Below, piece after piece: positions 1 to 4,272 of a stretch of DNA of 8,138 nt. The translations under genes and the position numbers were made by a program. Each line of letters begins with the position of its first letter. Position 1 is the first letter of the stretch. The notes under the pieces are model-generated. The model searched no databases, had not been told where the DNA came from, and worked only from the letters and a program-made list of their open reading frames with translations. Origin of the DNA: Erysipelotrichia bacterium (GTDB lineage: Bacteria > Bacillota_I > Bacilli_A > Erysipelotrichales > Erysipelotrichaceae); assembly GCA_009916335.1 (NCBI GenBank), contig SAAR01000154.1, forward strand, positions 1-8,138. The letters are read 5' to 3'.

Positions 1-1
1 T

Positions 2-418
2 TATGAGATTGCTAATTTTGCAAAAGCAGGATATGCTTCTTTACATAATCAAGCATATTGGCGTTATGATGATTTTTATGGGATTGGCGTTGGTGCTAGT
101 GGCAAAGAAAAAAACGTACGCTATACGAATACAGGGTCCATTAAAGCTTATATCCAAGGGGAACATCAAGTGGAAGAAGAAATTTTAAGTAGAGAAGATA
201 TGATGTTTGAAAATATCATGATGTCATTGCGAATGCGACGTGGTTTAAATATTCAAACGTTTAATGAGCGTTATCAAACATCTTTTCTTGAACGATACGA
301 AAAGATATTAACCCCACTTATTAAAAATGGGGATATGATGATTAAAGATGGGTATGCTTTTGTTAGTAAAAAAGCAATGTTTTACTTACACGATATACTA
401 CTAGCATTTATGGATTAG
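2..418 (+). CDS. hemW: HemW, radical SAM heme chaperone family (C-terminal part; 5' end outside window)
   Basis: Read in frame from base 2, this gives 138 residues ending at TAG 416-418. The missing ~240 N-terminal residues would hold the radical SAM CxxxCxxC cluster site. The visible part opens with YEIANFAKAGYASLHNQAYW, close to the YEISNFAKPGxxSxHNxxYW segment of the HemN/HemW family. It is followed by a DFYGIGVGASG segment and a HemN_C-like domain (EDMMFENIMMSLRMRRGLNIQTF...). The family resembles coproporphyrinogen III dehydrogenase HemN, but the shorter HemW proteins bind heme and act as heme chaperones rather than enzymes of heme synthesis. HemW rather than HemN is inferred from this C-terminal pattern; the N-terminus would settle it. 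The stop codon lies inside the SD of the next gene, so the two are probably cotranscribed and translationally coupled. Confidence 0.9.
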   Translation, partial: YEIANFAKAGYASLHNQAYWRYDDFYGIGVGASGKEKNVRYTNTGSIKAYIQGEHQVEEEILSREDMMFENIMMSLRMRRGLNIQTFNERYQTSFLERYEKILTPLIKNGDMMIKDGYAFVSKKAMFYLHDILLAFMD

Positions 419-422
419 GAGG
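417..422 (+). promoter_or_regulatory. Ribosome binding site of the Nudix gene, overlapping the hemW stop
   Basis: AGGAGG at 417-422 is a full SD match, 5 nt before the ATG at 428. Its first two bases are the last two of the hemW TAG. This fixes the Nudix start and suggests terminating hemW ribosomes feed initiation at the next gene. Confidence 0.85.
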
Positions 423-427
423 ATTGT

Positions 428-967
428 ATGCAGGAAAAATGTATTAAAAAAGAAGTCATTTACGATGGGAAAATCATTCGGGTGGAAAAAGATGAGATTG
501 AATTAGAAGATGGACATCGCAGCATGCGAGAAGTCGTTTTCAACAGTGGAGGCGTTTGTGTGTTAGCGTTTGATCAACAAGGAAAAGTCGTTTTAGCAAA
601 ACAGTTTCGCTATCCTTCCAAAGAGGAACTGTATGAACTGCCAGGGGGAAAACAAAACGCAAATGAAGACTTAGTAAGTGCAGGAATGCGTGAATTAGAA
701 GAAGAAACAGGCTATACAAGTGAAGATGCCACTTATTTTGGTTACTTTTATCCAACGGTTGCGTATTGTAGCGAAATCATACATATTGTTTTAGCAAAAA
801 ATTGTGTGTATAAAAAGCAACATTTAGATGAAGGAGAACATGTCAGTGCAAAACTGTATGATTACGAAGAAGTGAAGCAGATGATTTTTCGCAATGAAAT
901 TAAAGATGGAAAAACAATTGTCGCTGTTTTAAAGTATGAGGCATTAAAAAGTGATGGAAAACTTTGA
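428..967 (+). CDS. nudF: ADP-ribose pyrophosphatase-like Nudix hydrolase
   Basis: A 179-aa cytosolic protein with a perfect Nudix box, G-x5-E-x7-REUxEExGU: G74, E80, R88-E89, E92, E93, G95, Y96. These acidic residues bind the Mg ions that drive pyrophosphate bond hydrolysis. The ADP-ribose pyrophosphatase subgroup is suggested by the QFRYP segment (60-63) and ELPGG (70-74) before the box, and YPTVAYCSE (108-116) after it, where that subgroup carries a conserved Pro and Glu. The likely reaction is ADP-ribose to AMP plus ribose-5-phosphate, removing a reactive sugar nucleotide. Length matches NudF enzymes (about 180-210 aa). The N-terminal half (1-50) looks like the beta-rich dimerisation region of this subgroup. 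Substrate choice is inferred from these motifs; another NDP-sugar or nucleoside diphosphate derivative is possible. The gene directly follows hemW. Confidence 0.88.
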   Translation: MQEKCIKKEVIYDGKIIRVEKDEIELEDGHRSMREVVFNSGGVCVLAFDQQGKVVLAKQFRYPSKEELYELPGGKQNANEDLVSAGMRELEEETGYTSEDATYFGYFYPTVAYCSEIIHIVLAKNCVYKKQHLDEGEHVSAKLYDYEEVKQMIFRNEIKDGKTIVAVLKYEALKSDGKL

Positions 968-996
968 TTTCATTAATTGTGGAAATGGGTTATAAT
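968..996 (+). promoter_or_regulatory. Candidate sigma-A promoter of the cytidylate kinase-like gene
   Basis: A perfect TATAAT -10 lies at 991-996, with a weak -35 (TTTCAT, 968-973) 17 bp upstream. Transcription would start near 1003 and leave about 19 nt before the ATG at 1022, with the SD (AGAGG, 1009-1013) included. The perfect -10 and spacing support it; the poor -35 limits confidence. Read-through from the Nudix gene is also likely because no terminator is visible in the 54-bp gap. Confidence 0.45.
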
Positions 997-1021
997 AAAG
1001 GTAGGAAAAGAGGGCCTGCCT

Positions 1022-1639
1022 ATGAAAACGAAAACAGTAATTACAATTAGTAGACAATTTGGTAGTGGTGGTAGAGAGATTGGTAAGCAATTAGCGAAAA
1101 TGTTAGATATTCCTTTTTACGACAAAGAATTAATTGCCATGGCAGCTTCAGAAAGTGGAATTGATGAAGAGGTGTTCAAAAGTGAAGAAAATCGTACAAG
1201 TCGTGCTTTTTATTTAATGGGAACGATTGGTTATACATTAGGAACACCAGTAACTATTAATCCAGCGATGTCATTAAATGATCGTATGTTCATGGCACAA
1301 TCAGATGTGATTAAAAATGTGGCAATGAATGGGCCTTGTGTAATTGTTGGTCGATGCAGTGATTATGTGTTAAGTGATCTTGATGAGGTAGAAGTATTGA
1401 ATGTATTTGTTAAGGCCGATATGGAAGATCGTAAAAAACGTGCCGTTGATGAATACAAGATCGCTGCACAAGATGTAGAAGATTTCATTATTAAAATCGA
1501 CAAGGAAAGAAGCAATTACTATAATTATTATACAGATCGCAAATGGGGAAATTTAAAAAACTACCATCTAATGCTTGATACAAGTAAAATTTCTATTGAT
1601 CAAGCCGTTGAAATTATTGCCAAAATTGTTGCTAAATAA
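1022..1639 (+). CDS. Cytidylate kinase-like family protein (Cytidylate_kin2 type)
   Basis: A 205-aa protein, if started at the ATG at 1022, which has AGAGG at 1009-1013. An in-frame TTG at 977 would add 15 residues but lies upstream of the TATAAT and has no SD. The N-terminus ISRQFGSGGREIG (9-21) is the modified P-loop typical of this family: glycine-rich like Walker A, but with Arg-Glu where most P-loop kinases have Lys-Ser/Thr. Other family marks are PFYDKELI (31-38), VIVGRCSDYVL (107-117), a DRKKRA basic stretch (136-141) resembling the kinase lid, and NYYNYYTDRKWG (165-176) near the C-terminus. True cytidylate kinases phosphorylate CMP/dCMP. Members of this family are common in Firmicutes and Bacteroidetes, but their substrate has not been firmly shown, so the function is left as nucleotide-kinase-like. 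The gene ends at a shared terminator facing an opposite-strand gene. Confidence 0.85.
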   Translation: MKTKTVITISRQFGSGGREIGKQLAKMLDIPFYDKELIAMAASESGIDEEVFKSEENRTSRAFYLMGTIGYTLGTPVTINPAMSLNDRMFMAQSDVIKNVAMNGPCVIVGRCSDYVLSDLDEVEVLNVFVKADMEDRKKRAVDEYKIAAQDVEDFIIKIDKERSNYYNYYTDRKWGNLKNYHLMLDTSKISIDQAVEIIAKIVAK

Positions 1640-1664
1640 AAAATCTGCGTGTTGCAGATTTTTT
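1638..1664. terminator. Bidirectional rho-independent terminator between convergent genes
   Basis: A perfect 11-bp inverted repeat (six A's then TCTGC at 1638-1648; GCAGA then six T's at 1654-1664) with a 5-nt loop GTGTT. Both strands read A-run, stem, T-run, so it can stop transcripts in both directions. It begins inside the TAA of the kinase gene (1637-1639) and ends inside the TAA of the opposite gene (complement of 1663-1665). Confidence 0.9.
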
Positions 1665-2526
1665 ATTTGCTTTTCTTTTGTTCATCATAATACTTGATGA
1701 GTGCTTGTGTACCATATTCTTTAAAACCATTATTTTCTAATTGTTCATACATCTGGTATACACTATCCAACATTGCCAAGTTGATATTATGCTGTTTCAT
1801 CACTTCTTTTGCGATACGCATGTCTTTTGTAAAGTGTTTGATAAAGAAACCAGGATCAAAGTCGTTTGCTAAAACACGCGGTGCCATGTTGTCGATTTGC
1901 CAACTACCAGCTGCACCACTGCTAATTGCCTTTAATACGATGTTAGGATCTAATTGGCATTGTTTCATATAGACTAGTGCTTCACTGTATGCTGCAGTTG
2001 CTCCTGCTACGGCAATTTGATTGCACATTTTACAGTGTTGTCCATATCCACTAGGACCAATATAATTAATGTTTGTCCCCATTTTTTCAAATAGTGGGAA
2101 AGCTTTTTCATAGGTTTCTTTATCCCCACCAACCATGATTGAAAGTGTTCCTGCTTTTGCTCCACTATCACCACCTGAAACAGGAGCATCTAAAACACAT
2201 TGTTTTGCTTGCTGGTTAATTTTTTCAGCTAATAATGGAGAAGAAGTTGTCATATCAATTAAAATGGCATCTTTTTTAGCATTTTCAATAATCCCATCTT
2301 CACCAAAATAAACATCTTCTACATCTTTAGGATAAGAAACCATCGTAAAGATGAAATCACAATCTTTAACGCAATCTTTAATGTTGTTAAAGAGATTTGC
2401 TTTTCCTTTTAAATCTTCAAGTTTTGCGAAAGTTCGATTATAGGCATTTACTTCATAACCTGCACTAATTAAATGGGAAACCATCGCTTTTCCCATTACA
2501 CCTGTTCCAATCCATGCTATTTTCAT
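1663..2526 (-). CDS. NAD(P)-dependent beta-hydroxyacid dehydrogenase family oxidoreductase (3-hydroxyisobutyrate / tartronate semialdehyde reductase-like)
   Basis: A 287-aa protein when started at the ATG at 2526. That start has GAGGTGAT (2538-2531) 6 nt upstream; the longer GTG start at 2535 would lie inside this SD. The family's four signatures are present (numbering from the GTG form, subtract 3): Rossmann motif GTGVMG (10-15), substrate loop DAPVSGG (116-122), catalytic Lys169 with Asn172 (GQHCKMCNQI) and cofactor-side KDMRIA (237-242). After the second strand it has NRT (33-35) where NAD-specific members carry Asp, so NADP(H) is the more likely cofactor. The family reduces or oxidises short hydroxyacids and semialdehydes such as 3-hydroxyisobutyrate, tartronate semialdehyde and succinate semialdehyde; the substrate cannot be told from sequence. 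It is monocistronic, with opposite-strand genes on both sides, so neighbours do not indicate a pathway. Confidence 0.87.
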   Translation of the reverse strand: MKIAWIGTGVMGKAMVSHLISAGYEVNAYNRTFAKLEDLKGKANLFNNIKDCVKDCDFIFTMVSYPKDVEDVYFGEDGIIENAKKDAILIDMTTSSPLLAEKINQQAKQCVLDAPVSGGDSGAKAGTLSIMVGGDKETYEKAFPLFEKMGTNINYIGPSGYGQHCKMCNQIAVAGATAAYSEALVYMKQCQLDPNIVLKAISSGAAGSWQIDNMAPRVLANDFDPGFFIKHFTKDMRIAKEVMKQHNINLAMLDSVYQMYEQLENNGFKEYGTQALIKYYDEQKKSK

Positions 2527-2538
2527 TTTTATCACCTC

Positions 2539-2576
2539 AGGTATGATTATATACCTATTTACACATAATTTAACAA
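2539..2576 (-). promoter_or_regulatory. Candidate promoter of the oxidoreductase gene with an operator-like inverted repeat over its -10 box
   Basis: On the minus strand, a perfect TATAAT lies at 2551-2546 with a TTGTTA -35 candidate at 2576-2571 (19-bp spacer; GTTAAA at 2574-2569 gives 17). The -10 sits in the inverted repeat AGGTAT (2539-2544) / ATACCT (2551-2556), 6-bp arms with a 6-bp spacer. A protein bound there would block RNA polymerase. Transcription would start near 2539, right at the SD, giving a very short leader. Confidence 0.45.
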
Positions 2577-2624
2577 TTTATTTTTATTAAATTACACAAT
2601 AATATCATATACTGTTCACATAAA
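2558..2624 (+). repeat. Three same-direction TTACACA-like motifs in the divergent spacer
   Basis: TTTACACATAA (2558-2568), TTACACAATAA (2592-2602) and TTCACATAAA (2615-2624) share a CACA core starting at 2562, 2595 and 2617. The steps of 33 and 22 bp are about three and two helical turns. The outer copies fall in the spacer regions of the candidate divergent promoters. This could be a regulator binding array, or chance in AT-rich DNA. Confidence 0.3.
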
Positions 2625-2629
2625 GTGTT

Positions 2630-2637
2630 TATATTAT
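2630..2637 (+). promoter_or_regulatory. Possible -10 region of htrA
   Basis: Overlapping TATATT (2630-2635) and TATTAT (2632-2637) each match TATAAT at five of six bases and are placed to start transcription about 20 nt before the htrA ATG. No good -35 is visible at 16-18 bp upstream, so the promoter is either weak or needs an activator, or the true one is elsewhere. Confidence 0.3.
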
Positions 2638-2664
2638 TAGTGTCAAATGATTGGAGATGATCTT

Positions 2665-3744
2665 ATGGATATAAAAAATAAAAAAATAGCTGTATATGCA
2701 ACAACAGGATTATTGATTTTTTCTTTAGGGGCAGCAGGTGGCTATTTAGGAACACGCATTGCCAATGAAACAAGTGGAGGTGGGGGAAATACGGCACAGA
2801 TCATTAAAACAAGTGCCACAACAAAACCGACGAATGATATAGCACAAGTCGCAGAAAGTGCTGCACCAAGTGTTGTCGCTATTACTACTGAAACGATGCG
2901 TCGTGGTAGTTTTATGCAGTCCTCAGTAAGCGAAGGAGCAGGAAGTGGAGTTATTATCACAAAGGATGGATATATCATTACTAATAACCATGTTGTTTCT
3001 GGTGCTTCTTCCATTAAAGTAACTTTGAGTGATAATAGTGAATATGACGCAACTTTAATTGGTACAGATGCTAGCAATGATGTAGCGGTAATTAAAATTG
3101 ATGCTAAAGATTTAACGGTTGCATCCATTGGCGATTCTGATCAGTTAAAAGTAGGGGAAGATGTGATTGCTATTGGAAATCCATTAGGTACTTTAGGTGG
3201 TACGGTAACAGAAGGGATTTTAAGTGCTACTTCTCGTAATATTACCATCGAAAATAATGAAATGACATTACTTCAAACAAGTGCTGCTGTGAATCCTGGT
3301 AATTCAGGTGGTGGTTTGTTTAATGCGAGTGGGGAATTAATTGGTGTGGTGAATGCGAAGATTAGTTCTAGTGATGTAGAAGGAATCGGTTTTGCCATTC
3401 CTTCCAATCAAGCGATTGAAATCGCCGAACAGATTATTGCCAACGGTGGTTTTGCGACTGGAAATTACACCGTAGGAATTACGATGGTTGAAATTAGCAG
3501 TGATGAACAGCTGCAACAATATAAGTTAGATACTAAAGGTATTTATGTGTATAGTGTAGTAAGTGGTAGTGATGCAGAAGAAGCTGGTATTAAATCAGGA
3601 GATCGCTTAGTTTCAATTAATGGGACAAAAATTAGTGATATGGATAAAGCGAAATCTTTAATTAAAGATTCTAAAAAAGGGGATCAATTAACGATTGTGA
3701 TTGAACGTGATGGAAAAAGTAAAACAATTCAGATAGAAGTTTAA
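2665..3744 (+). CDS. htrA: HtrA/DegP-family membrane-anchored serine protease with one PDZ domain
   Basis: A 359-aa protein from the ATG at 2665, which has GGAG at 2653-2656. The in-frame ATG at 2647 lacks an SD and is disfavoured. It has a short basic N-terminus (MDIKNKK), one membrane segment at about residues 8-29, and a flexible Gly/Ser/Thr-rich linker. A trypsin-like domain follows with the full triad: His109 (ITNNHVV), Asp139 (NDVAVIK) and Ser214 (NPGNSGGGL). A single PDZ domain fills about 270-359, with the GIYV ligand-binding loop near 292-295. The active site would face outside the membrane, where it degrades or refolds damaged exported proteins. The layout and length are usual for Firmicutes HtrA (roughly 350-450 aa), and the linker is at the short end. 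In bacilli such genes respond to secretion stress through CssRS; no adjacent two-component genes are seen here. No clear terminator follows, so transcription probably continues into rpsO. Confidence 0.93.
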   Translation: MDIKNKKIAVYATTGLLIFSLGAAGGYLGTRIANETSGGGGNTAQIIKTSATTKPTNDIAQVAESAAPSVVAITTETMRRGSFMQSSVSEGAGSGVIITKDGYIITNNHVVSGASSIKVTLSDNSEYDATLIGTDASNDVAVIKIDAKDLTVASIGDSDQLKVGEDVIAIGNPLGTLGGTVTEGILSATSRNITIENNEMTLLQTSAAVNPGNSGGGLFNASGELIGVVNAKISSSDVEGIGFAIPSNQAIEIAEQIIANGGFATGNYTVGITMVEISSDEQLQQYKLDTKGIYVYSVVSGSDAEEAGIKSGDRLVSINGTKISDMDKAKSLIKDSKKGDQLTIVIERDGKSKTIQIEV

Positions 3745-3751
3745 AAAAAGA

Positions 3752-3780
3752 TTGCGATACTGATTAAATTGTGTTAGTAT
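3752..3780 (+). promoter_or_regulatory. Promoter of rpsO
   Basis: TTGCGA (3752-3757), a 17-bp spacer and TAGTAT (3775-3780), preceded by TG at 3772-3773 as an extended -10. Start would be near G3787, giving a leader of about 75 nt. An imperfect inverted repeat (ATACTGA 3757-3763 / TTAGTAT 3774-3780, with one G-T pair) spans the spacer and -10. Confidence 0.65.
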
Positions 3781-3784
3781 TTAA

Positions 3785-3861
3785 AAGGTTTTACTCTAGG
3801 AATATGGAATCCTCAACCTTACTCTTGGAATAGAACGTCGAAACAATAGGAGGAAATCAAA
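3785..3861 (+). promoter_or_regulatory. Structured 5' leader of rpsO, candidate S15 autoregulatory element
   Basis: AAGGTT (3785-3790) pairs with AACCTT (3815-3820), enclosing AGGA (3798-3801) / TCCT (3810-3813). A 14-nt motif occurs twice, TTACTCTAGGAATA (3791-3804) and TTACTCTTGGAATA (3819-3832), one base different; GGAAT occurs three times. TCCTC (3810-3814) is also complementary to GAGGA in the SD (3850-3854), so it may pair either with AGGA or with the SD. S15 is known to repress its own mRNA in several bacteria through unrelated leader folds. That this leader is such an element is my inference. The SD AGGAGG (3848-3853) is 8 nt before the ATG. Confidence 0.5.
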
Positions 3862-4128
3862 ATGATTACAAAAGAAAAGAAACAAGCTATTATGAAAGAA
3901 TACGCAACACACGAAGGAGATACAGGTTCTCCAGAAGTGCAGATTGCCGTGTTAACGGAAGAAATTAACCGTTTAACTGAACACATGAAAGAACATAAAC
4001 ATGACTTTCATTCTCACAGAGGGTTAATGCAGAAGATCGGTACACGTCGTAACTTATTAAAATACTTAAAAGGAAAAGACCTTAACCGTTACCAAACATT
4101 AATCAAACGTTTAGGATTAAGAAAATAG
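3862..4128 (+). CDS. rpsO: 30S ribosomal protein S15
   Basis: An 88-aa protein; the family is about 89. S15 is a primary binder of 16S rRNA central domain and nucleates platform assembly with S6, S18 and S11. Diagnostic stretches are GDTGSPEVQ (19-27), [18 protein letters not shown] (38-55), [12 protein letters not shown] (62-73) and the C-terminal IKRLGLRK. The residues known to contact the rRNA GU/GC element, His41, Asp48 and Ser51, are all present. The usual SRRGL reads SHRGL, so one Arg next to Ser51 is His here. It has its own promoter and leader, and a terminator separates it from pnp, its conserved neighbour in many bacteria. Confidence 0.98.
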   Translation: MITKEKKQAIMKEYATHEGDTGSPEVQIAVLTEEINRLTEHMKEHKHDFHSHRGLMQKIGTRRNLLKYLKGKDLNRYQTLIKRLGLRK

Positions 4129-4134
4129 TTGTTG

Positions 4135-4160
4135 AAAAGTCACTTCGGTGGCTTTTTTTT
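4135..4160 (+). terminator. Terminator between rpsO and pnp with a UUCG tetraloop
   Basis: AAAAGTCAC (4135-4143), loop TTCG (4144-4147) and GTGGCTTTT (4148-4156) form a 9-bp stem with one G-T pair, closed by C-G around UUCG, an exceptionally stable tetraloop. The T-run covers 4153-4160. It should stop most rpsO transcripts; some read-through into pnp is possible. Confidence 0.9.
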
Positions 4161-4171
4161 GTTATTTATTG

Positions 4172-4191
4172 AGCAGGATAATAAAACTGCT
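4172..4191 (+). other. Small hairpin upstream of pnp
   Basis: AGCAG (4172-4176) and CTGCT (4187-4191) can form a 5-bp stem with a 10-nt loop, followed by a T-rich tract. It could back up the rpsO terminator or be a processing site on read-through RNA. The stem is short, so it may be chance. The rest of this spacer (to about 4230) is a pyrimidine-rich tract with no other feature I can see. Confidence 0.25.
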
Positions 4192-4212
4192 TTGTTTTGT
4201 CTGTTTTCTTTC

Positions 4213-4241
4213 TTTTCTTTGTTTTAAATGTATGTTATGAT
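4213..4241 (+). promoter_or_regulatory. Candidate extended -10 promoter of pnp
   Basis: TGT followed by TATGAT (-10 at 4236-4241) is a good extended -10. The -35 position 17 bp upstream holds only TTTTCT (4213-4218). Start would be near 4248, leaving about 25 nt and the SD AGAGGTGAT (4259-4267) before the ATG at 4273. Confidence 0.5.
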
Positions 4242-4272
4242 TACAAAGGAAAATTTAAAGAGGTGATTATAC

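Noticed and set aside
3..188. Open frame of 61 codons at the left edge, frame +3
   Set aside because: The frame starting at base 2 gives the recognisable HemW sequence across the whole stretch; this one is a shadow.
977..1021. N-terminal extension of the cytidylate kinase-like protein from TTG 977
   Set aside because: It would include the TATAAT promoter and SD, and the family's P-loop normally lies within about 10-15 residues of the start, as with the ATG at 1022.
2571..2576. Possible Rex redox operator (TTGTTAA half-site) upstream of the oxidoreductase
   Set aside because: Only one half-site is good; the expected second half TTAACAA is absent at the required spacing.
2615..2627. CIRCE or CtsR heat-shock operator upstream of htrA
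   Set aside because: CAC-N5-GTG is present but neither the 9-bp CIRCE arms nor the CtsR heptad repeats can be found.
2742..3128. 128-codon minus-strand open frame within htrA
   Set aside because: Fully antisense to the HtrA protease domain; no SD and no protein family resemblance.
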